DNA of 55,279 nucleotides. It comes from an uncultured Chthonomonas sp. GTDB lineage: Bacteria > Armatimonadota > Chthonomonadetes > Chthonomonadales > CAJBBX01. The notes under the pieces were generated by a model, which had not been told where the DNA came from, did not search any database, and saw nothing but the letters and a program-made list of their open reading frames with translations. Both the position numbers and the translations under genes were made by a program. Shown here one piece after another: positions 8,064 through 15,384 of this stretch (within the stretch, counting starts at the first letter, position 1; each line of letters starts with the position of its first letter). The stretch spans positions 1 to 55,279 of the forward strand of contig CAJBBX010000078.1 of assembly GCA_903951425.1 (NCBI GenBank). The letters run 5' to 3'.

Positions 8064-11000
8064 ATGCACCGCACCGCCCTGGCGGCGTTGATCACCGCCT
8101 GCCTCGCCTCGACCGGATCCGCCCAGACGCGCCTACCGATGGCGGGCGGCTCTGCCGAACTGGCCGCCGGACCGGGGGCCCCGTTGACGCTGCGCGGTCC
8201 CTCCGGCAAGGTGATCGTTCGCACGGGTGAGTCCGGCCTCTGGCGGGCTCGGTTGCGGAACGGCACGGTGATCGATGCGGCGCAGTACGCACCGAGCTCC
8301 GGCGAGCGACGCTTCACAGTAGTGCGTGCGGCTTCGGGCAAGGGAGCCACGCTGCGGTTCACGGGTCCGGACCTGGACGTGACGGTGACCGCCGGTGTGG
8401 CAGGTTCAGAACTGGACCTGCGGGCCGCCGTGACGCCGCGTACAGACGTGCTGCTCGCCTTTGAGCTGCCCGCGCGGCTCCGGTTCGAGGCGCAGGGCGT
8501 GCGGCGGTTCATCTTCCCTTGCGACGGCAACCAGTCCGTGGGCATGGAGTTCAACAGCCGGTTCTTCCTTCCCCAGCCGCCGGAGCGATCGAGCGCCTGG
8601 GAGCCGACCATCGCCGGCGCCGAGCATTGCGCGACGCTCTTCGGCGGCCCGCCCGTGCAGCGCGCGGACCAGGACGTAGCCGCGGCCCTCCGACCCACCG
8701 CACTGACGCGCCAGTGGCTGGGCGACGGTCTGGCCCAACGCATCGCGGCCGGCCGAGCCGTCGTGAACCGGCCGTGCGCGCCCGGCACGTCGGACGTAAC
8801 GCTGGCGGAGTCGGACAACGGACCGTGGCTCAGCGGACGGCGCGTGGGTATCGGTTGGGCATGGCGCATCGGCGGGGCAGTCGGCGCCGCCGAGGCCGGG
8901 CTGGCCCGCGACGCCGTTTCCCGTATCGCCGCGCGTCTGGCGGCCGAGGCGCCAGCCAAACGCCGCAAGGTGGGCGTCGTTGCGCTCCGCCGCGCCCCCG
9001 CCAACGGAGGCTGGTCGGCGGTACCGGCCGTGGAATGGCTCGAAGCCCTTCGGGGTTCGGCCGACACCGTGGTGATCCAGGACCCCGCGCAACTGGCCGA
9101 GACGCTCCGAAGCGGCGACTGCGCCGTGGTCATCAACCCCTACGGCGAGTGGTGTCCCACGCTGCCTCAGGCCGACATGAAGGCGACGGTGGCGGCCATC
9201 GTGGGCTTCGCCAGGGCCGGTGGGACGTGGATCGAGACCGGCGGCCACCCCTTCTTCTACGCCATGGCCCCGGTGCGCCACTACCGCTTCGCCGGGCGCT
9301 ACCCGGCCCTCTTCGCCGACTTCGCGCACCTGGACGCACAGGCCGGTTCGGCTTCGATCTACCGTGTGCAGCCCCTGCCGACCAAGCCCTGGACCACGAC
9401 CGAGCTCCTCACGTCGGGGGAGCTGGCCTGCGGTTCCGACGCCGAAGGCGGGTACTTCGACCGCGGCTACGCACCCTTCGTGAAGGCCGGAGCCACGTGG
9501 CGATCGCCCATCACCCGCATCGCCCTGGGCTCCAGCGCCGAGTCCGGTCTCGCGCGCTACGCCGTCGCCAACGGCATCACGCGGAAGCTCGCGGCCAAGA
9601 TGCGGCCGGGGACGCTGGCCCGCTTCCGCAACGCAGTGCTGCTCTACCTGTCGGGCGGCGCGCGCGACAAAGCAGCCGCCCTGACGGCCCTCCCGCGCCC
9701 AACGCTCGTGCACTTCGCCGACTACCTGCACGGCGGGTTCGACAAGCAGTACCCCGACCACCTGCCGCCCAACGCCGCCTTCGGGACGCTGGCCGACCTC
9801 CAGCAGATGACCGCCCGGGCGCAGAAGCTCGGCCACCTCGTGATGCCCTACACGAACCCAACGTGGTGGTGCGACAACCCACGGGGCCCCACCTTCGTGG
9901 CCGCCGGCGAGGCGCCGCTGGTGAAGGACCTGGCGGGCAGGCCTGTCTACGAGAAGTACGGACTGAACGATGGATGGACCATCTGCTACTGGCATCCCGC
10001 CGTCCGCGAAGCCAACCGCAAGACCGTGGCGCAGTTCACCGAAACCGTGCCGGTGGACCTGCTGTTCCAGGACCAGTGCGGGGCCCGTACATGGTCTTTC
10101 GACACCAGCGAGGGCTCTCCCGCGCCGGACGCCTACGTGCAGGGCCTCCTCTCCATGGTGGCCGAGGACGCGGCAAAGGCGCCCCTCTCCACCGAGAGCG
10201 GCTGGGACCGCGTGGCCCAGTACGAGGCGCAGCTCTGCGGCATGACGTGGAACCTGGTTCCCACCGAGCGCGCGCCCGAGTGGCGACGCCTGCTTCGAGA
10301 GACTATCGCGCCGGAGACCTGGAGCATCTATCCACTGGCCCAGAGGCTGGCGCACGACAAGGCCTCTATGATCCACCACGACCTGGGCCAGTTCGTCACC
10401 AACGACGAGACGCTCACGTGGACGCTGGGCCTCGGCTTCGGGCTCAGCTACGCCGCCTCGGCACAGGCCATCGCGTCCGATGGTCCCGCGAGGCAGTGGC
10501 TGCTCTGGCTCGACGCCCTCCAGAAGGCCGTCGTCTCGCGGTATGTCGGGGCGCCCGTAGGAGCGTTCCACCACGAGCGGCCTCAGGGCATGTCCGAGGC
10601 GAGTGACGATGGGGTGATCCGAGCCACCTATGGCGACGTGAAGATTACCGCCAACCTCGGCCGCGAGGCCACAGCCGGCCCGGACAACCTGCCCGGCTTC
10701 GGGTTCAGAGCCGAGGCGCCCGGCGTGCGGGCCGGCAGCCGCTTCGTCACCAAGCTGCGGCCCGATGGCAGGTCCGCCGATGCCTGGCTCTACGCGCCGG
10801 CGGCGGCAGGCGTCACGGTCGAGTTGCCGAAGCCCGTCTCCGGCGCCGCGACGGTGACCTTCGACGGCGCGAAGCCCGCCGGCGCCGCGGCAAACGCAGG
10901 CAAGCTCTCCGTCACCATGCCCGTAGTAGCCGCCGAGAAGCCGCTGGCGCCTCCGGCCGACGCCGCGAGGGTCGCCCCGAGCGCATGGCCCGGCGCGAAG

Positions 11001-11759
11001 CCCGCCGTCGGGGTCATCGACCTCGGCCCCGGCCCTGAGCCCACCTGGACGCGCATCCGGCCCACCGACTGGGTGAAGGCCTTGGCCTCCTCGCCTGTGG
11101 CGGCCAAGCATGGCCTCGAGGTGAAGGTGATCGCAACGGCTGAGGAGCTGCTCGCCGCGCTACGGGCCGGCCGGAAGAGCTGGTTCGCCATCGTGAACCC
11201 CTACGGCGAGGGCTTCCCGGCAACCGCCGCCGACCGATGGACCGAGACGCTGGACGCCGTGCGGCGCTACGTCAGCCAGGGCGGCTGCTGGTGGGAGACC
11301 GCGGGCTACACGCACTACGCGGCGCTGGTCCGCTCGGGCGAGGGCTGGAGCGCCGGGGCCATCGGCCCGGCCGGCGTGGCCCGCATCGGGGTGGAAGTGG
11401 GCGATGGCCCGGTCGACGCCCAACCCGCTCCCCTACGAGTTACCGACGCCGGACGCGCCATGCTGGGCTTCGACCTGACCACAGCGCTTGAGGAGATGGC
11501 GGCGCCCGCCAACCGCGGCTTGGCCGGTTCCGGATCGGCGGCACACACCACGCTCGTCATCGGCGGCGGCAAGGACTACATCGGCGGCTACCGGCTGGGC
11601 GGATGGGGCTGGTACTGGCGCGTCGGCGGATTCTGGCCGGAGCCCGCCGCGGTCCTGCCGCTGGTCAGCAAGGTGCTGGAGCATCTCTACACGACCCCGC
11701 CCGCCCCGTCGCCCCTACCCAAGAACCCAAGGGTCCGCCACGCCGTGGTTCGGTGGTAG
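8064..11759 (+). CDS. Large secreted TIM-barrel putative glycosidase with duplicated amidotransferase-like domains
   Basis: A 1231-residue protein. The ATG at 8064 follows a GGAGG site and opens a signal peptide (MHRTALAALITACLASTGSA). Residues 25-280 look like a beta-sandwich. About 310-400 (VVINPYGEW near 355, then GGTWIETGGHPFFYA) and about 990-1110 (AIVNPYGEG near 1041, then GGCWWETAGYTHYAA) are two copies of a class I glutamine-amidotransferase-like fold. Between them lies a TIM-barrel core from about 550: FADYLHGGFDKQYPDHLPPN, LVMPYTNPTWWC, and DLLFQDQCGAR near 665, matching the possible catalytic strand of the divergent neighbour. It recalls DUF6259-type proteins. The exact activity is unknown. 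It converges with the anti-sigma gene over a 90-base gap. Confidence 0.65.
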   Translation: MHRTALAALITACLASTGSAQTRLPMAGGSAELAAGPGAPLTLRGPSGKVIVRTGESGLWRARLRNGTVIDAAQYAPSSGERRFTVVRAASGKGATLRFTGPDLDVTVTAGVAGSELDLRAAVTPRTDVLLAFELPARLRFEAQGVRRFIFPCDGNQSVGMEFNSRFFLPQPPERSSAWEPTIAGAEHCATLFGGPPVQRADQDVAAALRPTALTRQWLGDGLAQRIAAGRAVVNRPCAPGTSDVTLAESDNGPWLSGRRVGIGWAWRIGGAVGAAEAGLARDAVSRIAARLAAEAPAKRRKVGVVALRRAPANGGWSAVPAVEWLEALRGSADTVVIQDPAQLAETLRSGDCAVVINPYGEWCPTLPQADMKATVAAIVGFARAGGTWIETGGHPFFYAMAPVRHYRFAGRYPALFADFAHLDAQAGSASIYRVQPLPTKPWTTTELLTSGELACGSDAEGGYFDRGYAPFVKAGATWRSPITRIALGSSAESGLARYAVANGITRKLAAKMRPGTLARFRNAVLLYLSGGARDKAAALTALPRPTLVHFADYLHGGFDKQYPDHLPPNAAFGTLADLQQMTARAQKLGHLVMPYTNPTWWCDNPRGPTFVAAGEAPLVKDLAGRPVYEKYGLNDGWTICYWHPAVREANRKTVAQFTETVPVDLLFQDQCGARTWSFDTSEGSPAPDAYVQGLLSMVAEDAAKAPLSTESGWDRVAQYEAQLCGMTWNLVPTERAPEWRRLLRETIAPETWSIYPLAQRLAHDKASMIHHDLGQFVTNDETLTWTLGLGFGLSYAASAQAIASDGPARQWLLWLDALQKAVVSRYVGAPVGAFHHERPQGMSEASDDGVIRATYGDVKITANLGREATAGPDNLPGFGFRAEAPGVRAGSRFVTKLRPDGRSADAWLYAPAAAGVTVELPKPVSGAATVTFDGAKPAGAAANAGKLSVTMPVVAAEKPLAPPADAARVAPSAWPGAKPAVGVIDLGPGPEPTWTRIRPTDWVKALASSPVAAKHGLEVKVIATAEELLAALRAGRKSWFAIVNPYGEGFPATAADRWTETLDAVRRYVSQGGCWWETAGYTHYAALVRSGEGWSAGAIGPAGVARIGVEVGDGPVDAQPAPLRVTDAGRAMLGFDLTTALEEMAAPANRGLAGSGSAAHTTLVIGGGKDYIGGYRLGGWGWYWRVGGFWPEPAAVLPLVSKVLEHLYTTPPAPSPLPKNPRVRHAVVRW

Positions 11760-11849
11760 GCGGATCGCACCGGGGTCACTCCGACCGATGCCGTCGACGC
11801 CAGCCGGACCGGTGACGCCGACGCCATCGACCGACTCCGGCCGCTTAAC

Positions 11850-13739
11850 CTACTGCCCGTCGAGCTGCTCCAGCATCCGGCGGGCCCTGGCGACGACGTC
11901 TCCGATGTCGCCCGTGTTGGCATACCGGGCGGCGGGACTGAACCGCCGTTCCTCCAGCACCTGAATCAGGGCTCTCCGCGCACGGTCGGGCTCCTGGAGC
12001 TGCAGGTACAACTCGGCCAGCTCGACCCGATGCCTCAGGACATATACGGTGGTGCACGCATCGACATGCCGCTGCAGCCACCGGGCGGCCGCCTGCCTCC
12101 GCGTACGCCAGTCGGGCTGGGCTTGCGCACTCCATTGGACATGGCGGTATGCGGCATATCGGGTCATGCAGACGCGCGACGCCAGGTTGTCGCGGTACCA
12201 CGGGCTCCGTGCCCACGGCATGGGGCCGGCGTCCCACAGTGCGGCCACCTTGGCATCGAGCGCTGCCAGCGGCTGGGCCACGGCGGGCGCCGGTACCCTC
12301 ACGCCGACGCGCTGTGTGCGGATGCGCATACCGTAGCGCTCGGGTCCCATCATGTCGTCGCCGAACCCGGTATCGACCACCAGTTCCATGCGAAGCCCGA
12401 CATTGAGGGTGCGCGCACGGCGGGTCCCGGGCGTGTCGGGCTCCAGCGGCGTTAGCAGCAGGAGGGAGTCCTCGTGACGCGGCGCGACTGCCGGCTCGAT
12501 CCGACGGTCGACGGTCCCGTAGTCGCGCCCAAGGTCATCCGTAGCCGGCTGTTCGTACCAGTTGAACCGGTCAGGGTCGGGCTCCCAGCGCATGCCGCCC
12601 TGAGTCTCGGTCTGGCCATCGGCACTCACGACCAGCCGTACCGGCAGGCTCCGCGCGGCCATGATGGTCCTGCCGACCCGTCCGCGGACCCGTGCGGCGA
12701 CGGTGCCGTCCTCGGCTGCGCCAATGGGCGCAACCTCAAGCGAGATTCCCCCATCGTTGCCAATGCGCCAACCCGCCGCGGGCGCCGGTAGCTCCGAGCC
12801 GTCCAGCGCAGCATACTCCGGGGGCACGACCGGCGGCGCGGCCACCGTGGCCGGGATCGGCTGGTCGAACTGGATGTCGAACCGTACCCAGACCTCACCC
12901 TCGGGAACGCGCGCGTCGATCGAGCCGAGCGACCCCCTCAACACCTCGAACCGCGTCGGCAACGCCGTATTCCGGTCGACATGGTAGACCCGGTGGAAGG
13001 CGGCCCCGGCTGACTGCGTTGTCATGCTATAGACGGTCTCGTCCGGTTCCTCGACGAACGGCCATCCACCTTGGGGGTGCCATGGCTCCACTAGCCGATG
13101 GTAGGACCATCGTACGTTATCGGTATCCTGCGCCGAGGGCAGGTGGATGCTGATCCCGGGCCGCACGATGCCCGTCGCCGAGGCGAAGGGGGCCAGGACA
13201 CAGGTCCGGCGCACACCGTCGTCGTAGACCACATCGGCTCCCATCTGCTCGCGGTAGAGGAATGGGGCCCGACGGCACCAGACCTCCCAGGGAACGCGCA
13301 CGCCGTCCACCATCCTCCAGCCGCTGAGGTGCCACGTGTTCACCGAGGCCAGAGCGCGCCGGATATCGGCAGATGCGCCGCCATGCCCTCCGGGCGGCGG
13401 CCACAGCAGGATCGTGGCCACAGCTACCACCACCGCCCCGCTTAGGGCGAAGCGCGTTCGAGTTCGGCTTCCGCCGGCCAGGCGTCCGACTGAGGTAGAG
13501 GCTTGGCACGGCCCGTCGGCGGCAGCAGTCAGTGCGTGACCGATCGTCACCTCCAGACCAGGCGGGACCGGGTGTTGCGGAAGTTGCCGGGTCAGGCCAC
13601 GCAGGCGGCGCTGAGCCAACCACTCCTGACGGCAGGAGCGGCAGAGCGCGAGGTGGGCCGTGGCGGCAAGGCGCACGCCAAGGCTGACCTCGCCATCGGA
13701 CATTGGCCCCAAGCTGTTGAGGCATGCGTTACAGTGCAT
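11850..13739 (-). CDS. Anti-sigma factor with zinc-finger-like head and large extracytoplasmic domain
   Basis: A 629-residue single-pass membrane protein. Residues 1-40 carry a Cys/His cluster (CNAC at 3-6 and HLALCRSC at 29-36) of the anti-sigma zinc-finger kind. Residues about 98-113 (LSGAVVVAVATILLWP) form one membrane segment. The remaining roughly 510 residues would be outside the cytoplasm and are mostly beta-rich, ending in a helical, TPR-like stretch. The gene starts at ATG 13739, inside the end of the sigma factor gene (11-base overlap), so the two are translationally coupled. It would hold the sigma factor inactive until the outer domain senses a signal. The outer domain is far larger than in typical anti-sigma factors and I do not recognise it. 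Confidence 0.8.
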   Translation of the reverse strand: MHCNACLNSLGPMSDGEVSLGVRLAATAHLALCRSCRQEWLAQRRLRGLTRQLPQHPVPPGLEVTIGHALTAAADGPCQASTSVGRLAGGSRTRTRFALSGAVVVAVATILLWPPPGGHGGASADIRRALASVNTWHLSGWRMVDGVRVPWEVWCRRAPFLYREQMGADVVYDDGVRRTCVLAPFASATGIVRPGISIHLPSAQDTDNVRWSYHRLVEPWHPQGGWPFVEEPDETVYSMTTQSAGAAFHRVYHVDRNTALPTRFEVLRGSLGSIDARVPEGEVWVRFDIQFDQPIPATVAAPPVVPPEYAALDGSELPAPAAGWRIGNDGGISLEVAPIGAAEDGTVAARVRGRVGRTIMAARSLPVRLVVSADGQTETQGGMRWEPDPDRFNWYEQPATDDLGRDYGTVDRRIEPAVAPRHEDSLLLLTPLEPDTPGTRRARTLNVGLRMELVVDTGFGDDMMGPERYGMRIRTQRVGVRVPAPAVAQPLAALDAKVAALWDAGPMPWARSPWYRDNLASRVCMTRYAAYRHVQWSAQAQPDWRTRRQAAARWLQRHVDACTTVYVLRHRVELAELYLQLQEPDRARRALIQVLEERRFSPAARYANTGDIGDVVARARRMLEQLDGQ

Positions 13740-14337
13740 CGGTGGTCTCCTTGCTTCGTGCTGCGGAGATAGAGGACACCGCTTCACCGTCCAACACCGC
13801 CACCTCGGCCAGCAGGAGCCGGAGGAGGCTTGTCGCGCGGGCCAGGCGCGAGTGGACCGTGCCGACCGGCACATCGATCCACCTCGCCGCCTCCGCGTAG
13901 GAGAGCCCCTCTACCCGGACCAGCACGAACGCCTCGCGGCAGACGTCCGGCAGGTCAGCGACGGCGGCTTCGATCCGGCGCAGCGCCTCCCGCTGCTCGC
14001 AGTGGGCCAGGGGGTCGGATGCGGGCGCGGGCAGGCAGTCGGCTTCATCGAGCGGCTCGGTGGCGGACCGCGCGTCACTGCGACGTCGGCTGCGGTAGAG
14101 CCGGAACGCGATGCCGCAGAGCCAGGTGCTGAACGCGCCCTCGCGCCGCCACGCCGACAGAGACCGGAACGCGGCGAGGAAGGTCTCCTGGGCGAGGTCA
14201 GCGGCAGCGTCGTCGTTGTCGGTCAGGCGCCGCAGGAGGTTGAACACACGCCCGAGGTGCCGCTCATGGAGCTTCCCGAAAGCGCCGCCGTCGCCTCCAA
14301 GCGTTCGCCGCACAAGGTAGGTGTCTGGCCAGAGCAT
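13729..14337 (-). CDS. ECF-type RNA polymerase sigma factor
   Basis: A 202-residue sigma-70 family protein of the extracytoplasmic-function group. Region 2 is seen in HLGRVFNLLRRLTDNDDAAA, DLAQETFLAAFRSL and FSTWLCGIAFRLYRSRRR. Region 4 is seen in LPDVCREAFVLVRVEGLSYA followed by VPVGTVHSRLARA, the recognition helix. It directs RNA polymerase to stress or substrate-responsive promoters and is controlled by the coupled anti-sigma factor. The ATG at 14337 is preferred; an in-frame GTG at 14355 would add six residues. Targets are unknown. The position beside glycosidase genes makes control of polysaccharide use possible but unproven. Confidence 0.92.
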   Translation of the reverse strand: MLWPDTYLVRRTLGGDGGAFGKLHERHLGRVFNLLRRLTDNDDAAADLAQETFLAAFRSLSAWRREGAFSTWLCGIAFRLYRSRRRSDARSATEPLDEADCLPAPASDPLAHCEQREALRRIEAAVADLPDVCREAFVLVRVEGLSYAEAARWIDVPVGTVHSRLARATSLLRLLLAEVAVLDGEAVSSISAARSKETTDAL

Positions 14338-14380
14338 GGTGTAGGATGTCCTCACCCTTGAGTGGTCTGGACGGACGGAA

Positions 14381-14512
14381 TCAGTCGGTGGCCGGTGCCG
14401 CCACCTCGTCGGTCACCTCCGCCTCGACCGTGTCGAGGGTCATGCCCTGGAACTTGCCATGCCGCAGTTCGGCGGCAGCGGACGACGGAGAGGCGGTCGA
14501 CGCGCAAGACAT
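14381..14512 (-). CDS. Small hypothetical ORF (43 residues)
   Basis: An open frame from ATG 14512 to TGA 14381 on the minus strand encodes 43 residues ending GMTLDTVEAEVTDEVAAPAT plus Asp, an acidic tail that looks more protein-like than random. It lies upstream of the sigma factor in the same direction, 43 bases away. No Shine-Dalgarno site precedes the ATG. It could be a small leader peptide, a gene remnant or chance. Confidence 0.15.
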   Translation of the reverse strand: MSCASTASPSSAAAELRHGKFQGMTLDTVEAEVTDEVAAPATD

Positions 14513-14535
14513 CCACGGTCTCTGTCGAGGCCTAC

Positions 14536-14546
14536 GGTAGACTACC
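14536..14546. promoter_or_regulatory. Perfect 11-base palindrome, possible toxin-antitoxin operator
   Basis: GGTAGACTACC (five-base arms around A) lies 60 bases upstream of the antitoxin start. VapBC/FitAB operons usually repress themselves by binding inverted repeats at the promoter, so this is a plausible autoregulatory site. It overlaps a weak -10-like TAGACT. Evidence is symmetry and position only. Confidence 0.3.
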
Positions 14547-14605
14547 AATGTCAGAACGAGCTTTGGTACCCGGAGCGAGTGGGCGCATCCCGAGAGGTGG
14601 AACGC

Positions 14606-14857
14606 ATGCCAACACTAACGATACCCAACGTGCCTGAGGTTGTCCATGACAGGCTCATGAAGCGCGCCGCCCTGGCCAAGCGGAGCATGGAGGCTGAAGT
14701 GCGAGACATACTCGCCCAGACCACAGCTCAGACCGTGCCGGACATGGACCTGGCCGCAGTACAGGACTGGGTGGCCGAAATCTATGCGGGTTCGCTTCCG
14801 TCCTCGCCTTCAGCCGACCTGATCGCCGAACGTCGCCAAGAGGCAGCGGCGGAGTGA
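14606..14857 (+). CDS. FitA/VapB-like ribbon-helix-helix antitoxin
   Basis: An 83-residue protein. The N-terminal strand and helices (MPTLTIPNVPEVVHDRLMKR, then ALAKRSMEAEVRDIL) match the FitA-type ribbon-helix-helix DNA-binding fold. The C-terminal half would wrap and block the PIN toxin. The ATG at 14606 follows a GAGAGGTGG site. Its stop codon overlaps the GTG start of the toxin by four bases (GTGA), the usual coupling in these modules. It probably represses its own promoter together with the toxin. Confidence 0.88.
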   Translation: MPTLTIPNVPEVVHDRLMKRAALAKRSMEAEVRDILAQTTAQTVPDMDLAAVQDWVAEIYAGSLPSSPSADLIAERRQEAAAE

Positions 14858-15231
14858 TTGTCCTTGACGCATCAGCCCTGCTTGCATTCCTGTTCAGGGA
14901 ACCCGGAGCAGCCCTTGTTGCTTCACACCTGCCTGAGTCATGCATGTCGGCGGTCAACCTCGCGGAGGTCATCGGTCGGTTTTCCCGCGATGGCCAGGAT
15001 GTCCAGCAGGTCCAGGTGCGGTTAGCCAGACTGCCGATCGAGATTGTTGCATTCACAGCAGAGGACGCCGCTGACTCCGCTGCCCTCATACCGAGTACGC
15101 GCGCCGCAGGCCTCTCTCCCGGTGACCGCGCGTGCTTGGCCCTCGCGGCATCACGCGGCCTATCACCCCTGACGACCGACCGGGCATGGACACGCCTGGC
15201 ACTGCCGGTGGGGGTTCAACTGGTCCGGTAG
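14854..15231 (+). CDS. vapC: VapC/FitB-like PIN-domain ribonuclease toxin
   Basis: A 125-residue PIN domain. The four acidic active-site residues are visible: Asp5 (IVLDAS), Glu38 (NLAEV), Asp91 (LSPGDRACLALA) and Asp109 (TTDRAW). Such toxins cut tRNA or rRNA in a metal-dependent way when the antitoxin is lost. The GTG start at 14854 overlaps the antitoxin stop by four bases. Length and residues look intact, so the module is probably functional. It sits between the sigma factor region and a 17-base-pair hairpin. Confidence 0.92.
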   Translation: MIVLDASALLAFLFREPGAALVASHLPESCMSAVNLAEVIGRFSRDGQDVQQVQVRLARLPIEIVAFTAEDAADSAALIPSTRAAGLSPGDRACLALAASRGLSPLTTDRAWTRLALPVGVQLVR

Positions 15232-15313
15232 CGATCGGAAGCCCGCGGGCGACAGATCTGCAATGTCGGCCATCCTCCGGGAGCAAGTGCGGCGGAACCC
15301 CTGCGCCGCTCCC

Positions 15314-15332
15314 GGACTATACCGCGCCGAGC
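15314..15332. repeat. 19-base repeat, copy 1
   Basis: GGACTATACCGCGCCGAGC occurs here and, identical, at 27246-27264; both copies are intergenic and in the same orientation. This copy runs into the left arm of the hairpin at 15327. On the minus strand it contains GGTATAGT, which resembles a -10 element, but no minus-strand gene follows here. Confidence 0.6.
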
Positions 15333-15369
15333 CACCGTGCGCATCGGCTGTTTGCGCACGGTGGCTCGG
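15327..15369. terminator. 17-base-pair perfect inverted repeat, bidirectional terminator-like hairpin
   Basis: Arms 15327-15343 and 15353-15369 are perfectly complementary (CCGAGCCACCGTGCGCA on the left) around a nine-base loop. It lies between the convergent toxin gene and the SBBP gene, 95 bases past one stop and 15 bases past the other. No U-run follows, so termination may not be classical; an mRNA-stabilising role is possible. Confidence 0.6.
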
Positions 15370-15384
15370 CTGACCGCATCTATG

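Noticed and set aside
8406-11111. A 901-codon open frame on the minus strand
   Set aside because: Antisense to the large TIM-barrel gene. The high GC at third positions opens long antisense frames; the product has no recognisable motif.
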